64,000 bases of DNA from Rhizobium ecuadorense (GCF_001187535.1 NZ_LFIO01000207.1:120117-184116), one strand, 5' to 3'. Positions 1 to 9,126 are shown, numbered from the stretch's first letter. A program made the numbers and translations. The notes: generated by a model not told the origin, from the letters alone.

Positions 1-1419
1 CGGAAGTCCCTTGGCGACCGAGGCCAGCCGCATCCTGATATAATCGGCATTGTAAAACAGAATGCTGCCCTGGATGGCGAAGACGGCGGCGCCCGCGACG
101 GGGCGAGCTTCCGGAAAACGGGCGAGATCGAAAAAGCCGTGCCGTCCTTCGATACGGCCAAGCAGGCCATCGCGGGGAAACATCGTCTGACGCAGGAGAT
201 AGACGAGCGTTGCCGCAACGGCGACGATGACGCCGTTGAGAACACCGAAGCTGATTGCGCCCCACATGGCGATCAGCGCAAAAATGAATTCCATGCGGCT
301 GATGCGCCAGATCTTTTTCAATTCGTGAATATCGATGAGGCTGATCGCCGCCGTTGCAAGAATTGCGGCGAGCGCGGGAATGGGAAGGATCCGCAACGCG
401 CTATGAAGGAAGACAAGCGCGGCAATCAGGGTCGCGGCCGATACCAGTCCCGCCACCTGGGAGACACCGCCCGTCGACAGGTTTATCGCGGTTCGCGAAT
501 CCGAGACGCTGACCGGAAACGAGCCGAACAGACCGGGCGCGATATTGGCGGCGCCAAGTCCGATCAATTCCTGATTGGCGTCGACCTCCTCGCCGGTTCG
601 TGACCCAAAGCTTCTTGCCGCGACGATGCCGGCGCCGAAGCTGACCAGAAAGATCGCCGCCGAACCGAGCACGATCTTGTCGAGAGGCATCTGATGTAAT
701 GCAGGCAGGGACAGGCTCGGCAGTCCGCCAGGGATATCGCCGACAACTGCGATGCCGCGGCCCTGGAAATCGAAGATCGCCGAAAGCACGACCGAGAGGA
801 CGACCACCAGAACGGGACCCGGAACTCTGAACCGGAAGGCCCGCACGATCCATAACAAGGCGAACATGACGAGGCCGAGGACGAGGGAAGGCCAGTGGAT
901 CAGACTGCTCTTGGCGAGCATTTCGACAAGCGGCGGGATCAGTCCATCCGACTGGATCTTCACTCCTGTGAAGCGGCCGATCTGTCCGACAAGGATCGAG
1001 AGCGAAACGCCCGCGAAGAAGCCCACCAGAATGGGGCGGGAGAGAAAACTTGCGAGAACGCCGAGCCTCAGCAATTTCGCCGCGATGCAGAAGACGCCGA
1101 CGCCAAGCGCAAGGGCCGAGGCGATGGCGACCCGGTCGACAGCTGCCGTCGTCGGTTCGGCGGCGATAATGGCGCCCATGGCGGCCGCCAGCACGGTCAT
1201 GGTCGCAGCATCCGGCCCGACGACCAAAAGCCGGGAAGGACCGAAGATCGCATAGGCGATCGGCGCGACGATGCTGGCATAGATGCCGGTCTCCGGCGGC
1301 AGGCCGGCGATGGCGGGATAGGCGATGGCGCTCGGCAGGCCGACTGCGGCGATCGACAGCCCGGCCGGAATGTCACTGCGGAGCCAGTCTCTGTTGAAGC
1401 CGGCCAAGCCCCGCAACAT
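1..1419 (-). CDS. SulP family anion (sulfate) permease, C-terminus beyond window edge
   Basis: The reading frame stays open to base 1, giving 473 codons without a stop, so only the C-terminal part is missing. The N-terminus has the SulP core: a conserved short helix followed by the PSAIAYPAIAGLPPETGIYAS signature (around residues 29-49), then many hydrophobic helices. The last visible segment (FAIQGSILFYNAD) is the start of a cytoplasmic STAS domain. The family moves sulfate, bicarbonate or other anions across the inner membrane; the substrate cannot be read here. The start at 1419 is preceded by AGGAAG at good spacing. It lies 51 bases after yiaV on the same strand, so read-through is possible. 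Confidence 0.92.
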   Translation of the reverse strand, partial: MLRGLAGFNRDWLRSDIPAGLSIAAVGLPSAIAYPAIAGLPPETGIYASIVAPIAYAIFGPSRLLVVGPDAATMTVLAAAMGAIIAAEPTTAAVDRVAIASALALGVGVFCIAAKLLRLGVLASFLSRPILVGFFAGVSLSILVGQIGRFTGVKIQSDGLIPPLVEMLAKSSLIHWPSLVLGLVMFALLWIVRAFRFRVPGPVLVVVLSVVLSAIFDFQGRGIAVVGDIPGGLPSLSLPALHQMPLDKIVLGSAAIFLVSFGAGIVAARSFGSRTGEEVDANQELIGLGAANIAPGLFGSFPVSVSDSRTAINLSTGGVSQVAGLVSAATLIAALVFLHSALRILPIPALAAILATAAISLIDIHELKKIWRISRMEFIFALIAMWGAISFGVLNGVIVAVAATLVYLLRQTMFPRDGLLGRIEGRHGFFDLARFPEARPVAGAAVFAIQGSILFYNADYIRMRLASVAKGLP

Positions 1420-1470
1420 CGGAAGACTTCCTATCACCGCGGGCTCCTTATTCTTTGCCGCTGATATGCA

Positions 1471-2628
1471 TCAGTGTTCAAGAAACACGTAATTCATCCA
1501 GCTGCTCATGCGCAGCAGCACCTTGCGCAGAACGGCGACGTGGTGCCAATGATGGGTGTAGACCGCGACGTCCGCGACCACGCCGCCCGGCAGTTGATAG
1601 TCCTTGGTGCTTTCGAGCAGCTCGATCCGAGCCAGCGTTTGTCCAGGCGAGAGGCGCTCGGGTGATTGCGGGTCGATCAGCGCGCCGCTCGGCTGCAACT
1701 GGCCCTGGGCCATCACATCGATGACCTCTCCCACCCGCGCCTTGAATATCTTGCCGGGCACGGCTTTGAAGGAAACCTCCGCCTCATCGCCGACGCGGAC
1801 GCGCTGCAGCGAGTTCTGGATGAAGGCCGCCGCCAGCATGCGGTCTTGGCTGTCGATGAAGACCATGACCGGCCGTAGCGGCAGAGGATTGGCCATCATT
1901 CCGGGACGGAGGAAGACCTGGGTCACGTAGCCGTCGGTCGGCGCCCGCACGACCGTCTGGTCGAGTTCGTACTCGGCATTGTGCAATTCCGCCTGCAGCC
2001 TTGCAACCGTCGGGTTGGTTCCGTTGATCTCAGACTCAAAGGCAAGCTTTGCCTGCAGCGCCTGGGCGCGGGCCGTGTCGACCGTAGCCTCTGACGTCAG
2101 GTAGATGCCGCGCCGGTTTTCGACCTCGAGTTCGGAAAAGACAGCACCCTTGCCGCTCGACTTTGCATTCTCGTTCGACTGCTGGAATTTCTCAAAGGCC
2201 TGCTGCGACCTGTCCCGCGAGGCCTCGGCGCCCGTGACAGCTGAATTGGCGGCATCCATGGCCGCTTTCAATTGCAGGACGGACTGCTCGGCTTCTGCGA
2301 GCGCGGCTTTTTTCTGATCGACGGTAAACTGGTAAGGCCGCGGATCAATGCGAAAGAGGATATCGCCCTTCTTCAAAGGCGCATTCGCTGTCACCGGGAC
2401 CTCGACGACCTGGCCTCCGACGACCGGGATGACCGGTGCCGAGGTGAAATAGATGCGACCGTCGCTCGAATAGGGATGGTTATAGCTCATCAGGAGCAGC
2501 AGGGTTGAAATGAGGAAGATCCCTCCAAGGACAGCGGTTGCGAGCGTCCACTGGTTCACCGGGATCCTGAATATTTTAAAGACTGCCCAGCAGATCGCGG
2601 CGTAGGTGAGTATAAGGAGCAGATCCAT
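1471..2628 (-). CDS. yiaV: HlyD/EmrA-type membrane fusion protein, YiaV-like
   Basis: Predicted inner-membrane periplasmic adaptor of 385 residues. Two hydrophobic segments open the protein (about residues 3-20 and 27-47). A lipoyl/barrel-sandwich half follows (PVIPVVGGQVVEVPV), then a long alpha-helical hairpin rich in Ala, Glu and Gln (about 105-215), the second lipoyl half (VVRAPTDGYVTQV) and a beta-barrel region. The architecture and the pairing with a DUF3302 gene match E. coli yiaV-yiaW. The ATG at 2628 overlaps the TGA of the upstream gene, so the two are translationally coupled. No exporter pump gene is adjacent, and the transported compound is unknown. Confidence 0.88.
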   Translation of the reverse strand: MDLLLILTYAAICWAVFKIFRIPVNQWTLATAVLGGIFLISTLLLLMSYNHPYSSDGRIYFTSAPVIPVVGGQVVEVPVTANAPLKKGDILFRIDPRPYQFTVDQKKAALAEAEQSVLQLKAAMDAANSAVTGAEASRDRSQQAFEKFQQSNENAKSSGKGAVFSELEVENRRGIYLTSEATVDTARAQALQAKLAFESEINGTNPTVARLQAELHNAEYELDQTVVRAPTDGYVTQVFLRPGMMANPLPLRPVMVFIDSQDRMLAAAFIQNSLQRVRVGDEAEVSFKAVPGKIFKARVGEVIDVMAQGQLQPSGALIDPQSPERLSPGQTLARIELLESTKDYQLPGGVVADVAVYTHHWHHVAVLRKVLLRMSSWMNYVFLEH

Positions 2629-2969
2629 CAGGCGTTCTCCTTCTCCGGCGTCCTTGTCTCGAGCTCGGCGATTCGTGCATGGAGGCGAGCGATTTCCGCG
2701 TTCGCCTCAGCTTCCGCCGATAACTTCCCGTCTTGCCGGATGCCCCAGCCCCTGTCTTCGCGGTAAAGCGTTGCCCAAATGAACAGAAACGGCCAGATCA
2801 CGTGGAGCGTGAAGAGGCTGACCCATCCGGCAACATGTATAGCGTCCTGATGGGGGTGGTTTCGTGCCTTGGCCATCAGGTGGGGAATGTCGTGAATGGC
2901 AATCACGGCATAGAAAAGCGTGACCACGACGAAGACCAAGACGCCCAACGCAAAATAGTCGAGAAACAC
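2628..2969 (-). CDS. yiaW: DUF3302 small membrane protein, YiaW-like
   Basis: Small inner-membrane protein of 113 residues with two hydrophobic helices (FALGVLVFVVVTLFYAVIA and a second around WVSLFTLHVIWPFLFIWAT). The conserved phrases HDIPHL, RNHPHQDAIHVAGWVS and YREDRGWG are typical of DUF3302. The frame can be extended upstream to 3014, but the GTG at 2969 is preferred: it sits behind a strong GGAAGGGGG ribosome-binding site and begins exactly where the family begins (FLDYFALGV). Coupled to yiaV by a TGATG overlap. Function is unknown in the family; pairing with an adaptor suggests a role in assembling an efflux complex. Confidence 0.85.
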   Translation of the reverse strand: MFLDYFALGVLVFVVVTLFYAVIAIHDIPHLMAKARNHPHQDAIHVAGWVSLFTLHVIWPFLFIWATLYREDRGWGIRQDGKLSAEAEANAEIARLHARIAELETRTPEKENA

Positions 2970-3240
2970 GGATCCCCCTTCCGGCTTGGGTCTAGCCCGA
3001 GCCGCTGATCGCAAGCGAAGCTGGAATAGTAGGCCCGTTTCGGCGCAAAGGCCCGTAGCATCGCGTAATCTCTATCGAGGCGTTCGCAGATCATTCAACG
3101 GATCAGATCGGCTGTGCGGCAGGCAGTCATGCAAGAGCAGCGAGTCGCATTGTAAGATCGCGTATTTTACGTCTCCAACTCGTTCGCCTGATATATAATT
3201 TCTCCCATCTGCTGAGCGCAGTTCGGCGGCGGGGGCGGCG

Positions 3241-3555
3241 ATGGCGTCGGGAGAAAGTGGTTCGACATACCGGTCCGCCCTTGAAACGGCAGAGACTTAT
3301 TTTCCCGACCAGGCGAGGCTGGTGCAGCGGCTTTTCTACGTCAATGAAGCCTTTCACAGCATGTGCGAGGATCTGGCTGCCGCGGCGGAGGCTTTGGCGC
3401 GTGCCGAACAGCTGCCTGAGGCGATCAAGGAGCTGCGGCGGCTGGAATATGCAGGTCTGGTCGATGCCCTATTGAAAGAGATGCGAGAGGCGATATCGCA
3501 ATCGAAAATTGTGGTGCTCAGGCGTTCAACCGTCACCGGTCCGAAATCTCCGTAA
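3241..3555 (+). CDS. small hypothetical protein, helical
   Basis: I do not recognise a characterised family. The 104-residue product is mostly alpha-helical with an Ala/Glu/Leu-rich central stretch (AFHSMCEDLAAAAEALARAE). It has no signal peptide and no membrane segment, so it is probably cytoplasmic. Spacing to the next gene is 54 bases. Upstream (2970-3240) is a divergent intergenic region shared with yiaW. Support as a gene comes from its codon pattern, from having no better overlapping candidate and from lying in the same orientation as the DUF3300 gene. The start ATG at 3241 has only a weak GGCGGCG-type upstream match. Confidence 0.6.
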   Translation: MASGESGSTYRSALETAETYFPDQARLVQRLFYVNEAFHSMCEDLAAAAEALARAEQLPEAIKELRRLEYAGLVDALLKEMREAISQSKIVVLRRSTVTGPKSP

Positions 3556-3609
3556 ACGCGTCCGTCCGTCAACCGATTCAAGGCAACCGATTCAAGGGAG
3601 GTGCATGCG

Positions 3610-4998
3610 ATGAAAGCAATTTCCCGCAAACTGCTTGGTGGATTGTCGGCTCTGGCGATCATTGTGCTGCAGCCGGCCCTCCCCGTGCGAGCACAGGCTC
3701 CCGCGCCCGCTGCCGCGCCTGCTCCGGCGGGCGCCGAACAGCCGGCCGCTGCCCTCCTCTCCGAAGACGAGCTTGAAGTGCTGGTCGCGCGGATCGCGCT
3801 CTATCCGGACGAACTGGTCGCGGCGATTTCGGCCGCCTCGCTCTTTCCGCTGCAGATCATCGAAGCACAGCGTTTTCTGGAAGCGAAAAAGAAGAATACC
3901 GACCTCAAGCCCAAAAGCGACTGGGACGGCAGCGTCGTTTCGCTGCTCAACTACCCTGACATCGTCAAGATGATGAGCGAGGATCTCGACTGGACCCAAT
4001 CGCTCGCCGATGCGCTCGCCAATCAGCAGAAGGACGTGCTGATCGCCATTCAGCAGCTTCGCGACGAGGCGGTGGCAAAGAACATCATCAAGACGGACGA
4101 CAAGGTGACGGTTGTCACCGAAAACGACAACATCATCATCCGGCCGACCGATCCCGAGAAGATCTATATCCCGCAATATCCGCCGGAAATGCTCTATGAG
4201 CCGGGCTATGCGACGGAACCGATCTCCTATTATCCCGACTACTACGACAGCTATTATTATCCCGGCGCCGCCTTCTTCGCCGGCGCCGTCACCGGGCTTG
4301 CCTGGGCCGCCATCGTCAACTGGGACGACTGGGGGGTATGGGGCGGCCGCTGGGACGGCGATATCGACATCGATTGCAACAATTGCCTGAACAATCGCAA
4401 CTTCAACGGCAAAATGAAGTTGAATGACGTCGACTGGGCGAATGTCGACCGCAGCAAGCTGAGCATCGGCAAGGATCAGCTTGGCAAGCTGGACCGGTCG
4501 GCGATCCAGTCGGGGCTACAGGCCGACAATCGCAATCAACTGCGCAACAAGGCCGCGGACAGGCAGGCAAGCCAGGGGCCGGGCAATCGCGGCACGGCGG
4601 CGCGCGCGGACGATATCCGGAAAAGCACGGCGCAAGGGCTGAAGGCCAAACCGCAGGCAAACAGGCCGGCGGCCGGTGATCGTCAGACTGCGTCCCGGCC
4701 GGAGAACCGTCCCAAACAATCGGCCAATCGCCCTTCGGCGAAACCCGCGCAGAAATCCGTCAAGAAACCCAGCAAACCGCAGATGGCTGCGAGGCCCGAC
4801 AATCGCGGACGCCAGTCGAGCGCACTCGGCAATGTCCAGTCCGGCCGCCAGCAGGCCGTCGCCTCGAAACGAGGTGCACAAAGCATGGGCGCTCACCGCC
4901 CGGCAGCCCGTCCCGTTCAGCACTCGCGCCCGATGCCGTCGCGCGGCGGCGGCGGCCGCGGTGGCGGTGGTGGCGGCAGAGGAGGAGGACGGCGATGA
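3610..4998 (+). CDS. DUF3300 domain-containing exported protein with low-complexity basic tail
   Basis: The 462-residue product begins with a signal peptide (SRKLLGGLSALAIIVLQPAL, cleavage near VRAQA). A Pro/Ala linker follows, then a DUF3300 domain (about residues 50-210) with its typical phrases ARIALYPDELVAAI, SLFPLQIIEAQRFL and YIPQYPPEMLYEPGY. The last half is low complexity, rich in Arg, Asn, Gln, Pro and Ala, and ends in a Gly/Arg tract. I chose the ATG at 3610 because GGGAGG at 3596-3601 is at ideal distance; a GTG nine bases earlier is in frame but overlaps that site. The stop overlaps the start of the DUF2950 gene, a pairing often seen for these two families. Function is unknown; probably periplasmic or surface exposed. 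Confidence 0.88.
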   Translation: MKAISRKLLGGLSALAIIVLQPALPVRAQAPAPAAAPAPAGAEQPAAALLSEDELEVLVARIALYPDELVAAISAASLFPLQIIEAQRFLEAKKKNTDLKPKSDWDGSVVSLLNYPDIVKMMSEDLDWTQSLADALANQQKDVLIAIQQLRDEAVAKNIIKTDDKVTVVTENDNIIIRPTDPEKIYIPQYPPEMLYEPGYATEPISYYPDYYDSYYYPGAAFFAGAVTGLAWAAIVNWDDWGVWGGRWDGDIDIDCNNCLNNRNFNGKMKLNDVDWANVDRSKLSIGKDQLGKLDRSAIQSGLQADNRNQLRNKAADRQASQGPGNRGTAARADDIRKSTAQGLKAKPQANRPAAGDRQTASRPENRPKQSANRPSAKPAQKSVKKPSKPQMAARPDNRGRQSSALGNVQSGRQQAVASKRGAQSMGAHRPAARPVQHSRPMPSRGGGGRGGGGGGRGGGRR

Positions 4999-5966
4999 GA
5001 CCCCTTCCAAGCCCATGGAGCTACATCATGAGACGTCAAGCGATCGTAATCCCGCTCATGCTTGCGACAGCGCTTTGCGCGATACCGGCGACACCGGCGA
5101 TTTCGCAGGGCCAGACGGATCTCACCGAATACAAGGCGGCAAAGGCTTCACCGAAATTCGACAGCCCGGATCTTGCCCTCGATCGGCTGAAATCGGTGCT
5201 CGGCTCCAATAATATCGGCGATCTTGCCGATCTGCTCGGCCTGAACGCGGACAGACTGCGCGCCAGCAACGAGGCGATGATCGCCTATGGATTGATCCGG
5301 GAGGGCGCCGAGCGACAGATGATCCTGAAAGACGCCGATGGTGCGAAGATCGTTGCGATCGGCGATCGGCTCTGGCCTCTGCCGTTCCCGCTCACCGAGG
5401 ACAAGGATGGGAAATGGTCCTTCGACACACAACGCGGCTTTGAGGAGATCGTCAACCGGCGCATCGGCGAGAACGAACTGGCGACGATCGACACGATGCA
5501 CGAATATGTGGCGGCGCAGTATCAATATGCATCCGACGATCGCGACGGTGACGGTATTTACGAATTCGCCAAGAAACTGATCAGCAGTCCAGGCAAGCTG
5601 GACGGTCTCTACTGGGACCCGAAGGTCTATCCGGAAGAAAGCCCGGCAAGCGCGCTTGTGGAGACGGCCGCCTTCGGCGCCGCCAAACGCGGCGAAGGTT
5701 ATTTCGGATACCGCTATCGCATCCTGACCGCCCAGGGCGACAATGTGCTCGGCGGCAAACAAAGCTACGTCATCAATGGATATATGACCGGCGGCTTCGC
5801 ACTCATCGCCTGGCCGGTCAACTATCGGGTGACCGGCGTGCAGACATTTATCGTCAACGGGAGGAGCGCCATCTACCAACGCGATCTCGGACCGCAGACG
5901 GAACAGCGCGCCGCCGCAATCAAGGAATTCAATCCGGATGCCAACTGGACCGTTGTCAGCGATTAG
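4995..5966 (+). CDS. DUF2950 family exported protein
   Basis: Product of up to 323 residues. The ATG at 4995 overlaps the preceding stop (ATGA) behind AGGAGGAGG. A second ATG at 5028, behind GGAG, starts closer to the signal peptide (RRQAIVIPLMLATALCA) and may be the true start. The body matches DUF2950: an N-terminal helical part, the phrase DRDGDGIYEFAKK and a C-terminal beta-rich part with GYFGYRYRILTAQG and GGFALIAWPVNY. Predicted periplasmic. Always read together with the DUF3300 gene upstream, so a joint envelope role is likely, though no activity is established. It converges on the CYTH gene, leaving 26 bases between stops. Confidence 0.88.
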   Translation: MRPLPSPWSYIMRRQAIVIPLMLATALCAIPATPAISQGQTDLTEYKAAKASPKFDSPDLALDRLKSVLGSNNIGDLADLLGLNADRLRASNEAMIAYGLIREGAERQMILKDADGAKIVAIGDRLWPLPFPLTEDKDGKWSFDTQRGFEEIVNRRIGENELATIDTMHEYVAAQYQYASDDRDGDGIYEFAKKLISSPGKLDGLYWDPKVYPEESPASALVETAAFGAAKRGEGYFGYRYRILTAQGDNVLGGKQSYVINGYMTGGFALIAWPVNYRVTGVQTFIVNGRSAIYQRDLGPQTEQRAAAIKEFNPDANWTVVSD

Positions 5967-5992
5967 GTTCGGGCAGCGTCCCGCGCCCCGTT

Positions 5993-6502
5993 TCAGAGGT
6001 GCGACGCCGCTGCCCCTGTCCGCCCCGACGCAATCAGGGGGGGCTTGTACGAGGCAGCGGCCATGGCGCGATTGGAATAGCGTTTGTTGCCCGTGACTTC
6101 CCGCCCGAGCCATTGCGGCAGCGCCGGCAGATCTTCTTCGCTCGCTATTTCGATCTCGGCGAGCGTCAATCCCTCATAGGCGCCGGCAAAGACGTCCACC
6201 TCCCAGTTTCGGCCCTCGTGAAGGACCCGGTAGCGGGTCTTTTCAATAACGTGGCCAGTCGCATGGAGAAGCAGGTCTCGCGCCTCTTCGACGGGAATCT
6301 CATACTCATATTCGTCTTTCGCAAGCCCCATCGTATGGAATTTGATTGTCAGGCAGGCGGAACGACCGTCAATCAGACGGACACGCACCGGGTTCTCGCC
6401 GCGAGACAGATACCCCTGCTGCAGGACATGTGAAATGCTGGCCCGCGCGCGCCAGCTATCGCTACGCACGAGGAATTTGCGCTCGATCTCGGTCGCTTTC
6501 AC
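5993..6502 (-). CDS. CYTH domain protein (inorganic/thiamine triphosphatase or adenylate cyclase-like)
   Basis: CYTH-fold enzyme of 169 residues that would bind a triphosphate substrate with metal ions inside a beta-barrel tunnel. The diagnostic EIERKFLV (ExExK) motif lies at residues 5-12. Further charged strand motifs follow: VRVRLID, LTIKF, EYEYEIPVEEA, EKTRYRV, WEVDVF and LAEIEI. The GTG at 6502 is preferred because GGGAG lies just upstream and the CYTH motif then starts near residue 5. An ATG at 6556 would add 18 unconserved residues. Known members are triphosphatases more often than cyclases, and the sequence alone does not decide. It appears to be monocistronic. Confidence 0.85.
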   Translation of the reverse strand: MKATEIERKFLVRSDSWRARASISHVLQQGYLSRGENPVRVRLIDGRSACLTIKFHTMGLAKDEYEYEIPVEEARDLLLHATGHVIEKTRYRVLHEGRNWEVDVFAGAYEGLTLAEIEIASEEDLPALPQWLGREVTGNKRYSNRAMAAASYKPPLIASGRTGAAASHL

Positions 6503-6580
6503 GTTGATTTCTCCCGAAGGATTTCCGGTTTTCTCCGAATCCCGGAAATGCTCCACTCCTTGTTCTCACATAATTCCCGA

Positions 6581-6605
6581 AGCAAAAGGGCTAGGCGCTT
6601 TTGCT
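6581..6605 (-). terminator. possible terminator of the 155-residue gene upstream on the minus strand
   Basis: Inverted repeat AGCAAAAG / CTTTTGCT with a 9-base loop, placed 27 bases after the stop at 6632. The arms themselves give an A/T-rich stem foot, but there is no separate long T tract, so strength is uncertain. Confidence 0.4.
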
Positions 6606-6631
6606 GGAACTGCTCTCGCTTTTCCTGCCGG

Positions 6632-7099
6632 TCACTCGACAGGCGGCTCCCAGGTGAGGAAGAAGCCGACGTCTCCGGGCATGCCGTCCGGGAAGTTGAT
6701 GATCATGGCCTTCAGCCCATAGCCCTGCGGCTTGGCAACCTCTTCGAAAAGTTCGAGAAGTTCCTTCGCCTTTCCCTGCAGTGTCTTCTGCCATCCCGAC
6801 AGGTTATTGTTGATGGCCCGACCGCTGTCGGAGCAGAAGGTCGATGGAAAGCTGTAGATCAGCGCCTCGTATTTGCCATCGGCGGCCGCTTTCATCACCA
6901 GCCGCTTGATGGTGGCGCGCTCGGCTTCGCCGAGCTGTTTGCGGAAAAAATCCTCGACGAATTCCGCGTGTTTCTTTGCTTCACGCGCCTTGATCTTTTC
7001 GCTGCGCTCCATCTCGACAAGCTGAAGCTCCAGAGCACGTTTGCGCAGTTCCTCTGCACTCGTCATCGGATGGGAAGTAGAGGTCTCAGGTGATGTCAT
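6632..7099 (-). CDS. hypothetical protein with helical N-terminal half
   Basis: Conserved-looking protein of 155 residues with no characterised domain that I recognise. The first half (about residues 15-75) is a strongly charged, probably coiled-coil helix (KIKAREAKKHAEFVEDFFRK). The second half looks globular, with a Trp-Gln segment (GWQKTL) and a C-terminal beta-strand region ending in FFLTWEPP. No signal peptide or membrane span. The ATG at 7099 follows GGAGGAGG at correct spacing; an upstream in-frame start at 7165 has no such site. Probably cytoplasmic and monocistronic. Confidence 0.7.
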   Translation of the reverse strand: MTSPETSTSHPMTSAEELRKRALELQLVEMERSEKIKAREAKKHAEFVEDFFRKQLGEAERATIKRLVMKAAADGKYEALIYSFPSTFCSDSGRAINNNLSGWQKTLQGKAKELLELFEEVAKPQGYGLKAMIINFPDGMPGDVGFFLTWEPPVE

Positions 7100-7344
7100 C
7101 GCAGCCTCCTCCAGAATACCCGGCGATGATAGGGCGAGCTTGGAGACTAAGGCAGTAAAATACATGACCGGGCCGGTAGAATACGGTATCCTACGCCGGC
7201 CTTTCGCAAATCGTGACTACGTCCATTATTTGGCCAGTCATCGGATTCTTTTGGCGTTGGGTGGGGTATTCAGCTGGGCAGCATTGCCGTTACGGCTGGC
7301 GGGGCGTGCTGCAGATTGTTCGCAATCGCAGTCTGGGGGAACCG

Positions 7345-9126
7345 ATGACGAGTGCAGGCATAAACAGGGTCGCCGCCTCGCAGGAGGAGGTGCAGCAGCA
7401 ACTCGAGCGAATTCTTTCCAGCCGGGAGTTCCGCCTTCCCGAACGGACGAGGAAGTTCCTTGAATTCGTCGTCACGGAAACGCTTGCGGGCCGTCGCGAC
7501 TATCTGAAGGCCTTTACCATCGCGCAGGCCGTTTTTGGCCGGGACGCGAACTTCGATGCCCAGCAGGACCCCTGCGTTCGTATCGAAGCCGGCCGGCTGA
7601 GACGGGAACTCGAACATTATTACCTGACCGCCGGCGGCGCCGACCGGATCATCATCACCATCCCGAAGGGCGGCTACGCGCCGGTCTTCGATGTCATCGA
7701 GAGCGCTGGACCCGCGAACTTGGTGTCACCCGAGCACCCCCATCGGCCTGGCCGGTCGGGCGATGATAGCGGGCAGATCGATACGGCTGCGGATACGATC
7801 AGCCGGGAGCAACCGGACCGGGGTCTATCGCGGCCCCTATATTGGCTGCTTGCAGCGGGCGCCGTGCTCATCCTGGCCGCGGCAGCAGCGCTCCTTCAGC
7901 AGTTGGGATCGTCGAATGCGGAGCGCGAGACGGTAGCGGGAACCGACAATCGCCCCACCATTATCGTCGAGCGTTTTGAAAGCGCGCCCGACGGGAGCCT
8001 TGCCTCCGATATCTCCCGCGGCATGACCGACGATATCATCGAGAAGCTGGTCCGCTTCAACGACATCGTCGTCGTCACCGCCATGCCGCGGAAAACCGGC
8101 GAAGCTTCGCCAGGGCCGCTCTATGCCCTGCAGGGAAGTGTGCGGCTTGAGGGCAGCAACTTGCGCTCGACAGCCAGACTCGTGCGACGGGCCGATGCTG
8201 CTGTCATCTGGGCAAGCGACTACGATGCCGACTTGAAGATGCAAGGCATCCCGAAAACGCAAACGATCCTTGCCGGGGATATCGCCGCGGCGGTCGCGCG
8301 GCCGTTCGGCGTCATGTTCCAAACCGATACTGCGGCCATTGCCGGCAATCCGGACGCTTTTTCCTGCGTTCTCTCCTATTACAGCTACCGCAACGAAATG
8401 ACGGTGCAAGCTCACGAAGCGGCGAAATCCTGCCTGCAACAGGCCGTGGAAAAAACCCCGGCCGATTCCAATGTCGCGGCCCTTCTTTCGTTGATATATC
8501 TCGACGAGTTCCGCTTTTCATACCAGCTTCACACGCAATCGACGGCCGCCACGCTCGGCATCGCCAAAGAACTTGCCGAGCATGCCGTGCAGCTCGACTC
8601 GAAGAATGCCCGCGCCCTTCAGGCACTGATGCTGGCCAACTTTTTCGGTCATGATCCGGCTGCCGCTCTCAGCGCCGGCGCCGCCGCCTATGCCAGCAAT
8701 CCGAACGATACCGAAGTGGCGGGTGAATACGGCCTGCGCCTGTCGATGTCGGGGGAATGGGATAGAGGCTGCACGCTGATTTCGGAGGCCGTCGGCAAAA
8801 ATGCCGGCCCACGCGGATATTACGAAGTCGGAATGGCCCTCTGCGCCTTCATGCGCGGCGATACGCAGGCTGCCGAACTCTGGTCGCGCATGTCTGATCT
8901 CAATTACAACCCGATGCATCGCCTCGTATTGCTCTCCATTCTCGGCGCGCTTGGAAAAAAGCAGGAGGCCGACGAACAGCTCGACTGGATCAGGCGCGAA
9001 TCACCTGCACTGATCCCGAACATCCGACGCGAAGTCGTCAGCCGGCTGGCGCGAACCGAGGATCAGCAACGGTTCTTTGCGGGAATAGAGGCTGCGGGGC
9101 TGTCGGTGCAATCGCCGAGAGATTGA
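7345..9126 (+). CDS. membrane-anchored protein with N-terminal winged-helix-like domain and periplasmic TPR region
   Basis: Single-span protein of 593 residues, of a type often annotated loosely as adenylate cyclase although no cyclase domain is visible. Residues about 16-116 form a cytoplasmic domain (motifs RTRKFLEFVVTETLAGR, QDPCVRIEAGRLRRELEHYY, IPKGGYAPVF), likely DNA- or protein-binding. A linker leads to one transmembrane helix at about 166-187. A FlgO/TolB-like alpha/beta region follows (PTIIVERFES, ISRGMTDDIIEKL, YALQGSVRLEG) and then helical TPR-like repeats to the end. The ATG at 7345 sits behind GGGGGA; a 44-residue longer version from 7213 lacks a binding site. This layout resembles CadC-type one-component sensors, but the regulatory role is inferred. 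Confidence 0.8.
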   Translation: MTSAGINRVAASQEEVQQQLERILSSREFRLPERTRKFLEFVVTETLAGRRDYLKAFTIAQAVFGRDANFDAQQDPCVRIEAGRLRRELEHYYLTAGGADRIIITIPKGGYAPVFDVIESAGPANLVSPEHPHRPGRSGDDSGQIDTAADTISREQPDRGLSRPLYWLLAAGAVLILAAAAALLQQLGSSNAERETVAGTDNRPTIIVERFESAPDGSLASDISRGMTDDIIEKLVRFNDIVVVTAMPRKTGEASPGPLYALQGSVRLEGSNLRSTARLVRRADAAVIWASDYDADLKMQGIPKTQTILAGDIAAAVARPFGVMFQTDTAAIAGNPDAFSCVLSYYSYRNEMTVQAHEAAKSCLQQAVEKTPADSNVAALLSLIYLDEFRFSYQLHTQSTAATLGIAKELAEHAVQLDSKNARALQALMLANFFGHDPAAALSAGAAAYASNPNDTEVAGEYGLRLSMSGEWDRGCTLISEAVGKNAGPRGYYEVGMALCAFMRGDTQAAELWSRMSDLNYNPMHRLVLLSILGALGKKQEADEQLDWIRRESPALIPNIRREVVSRLARTEDQQRFFAGIEAAGLSVQSPRD

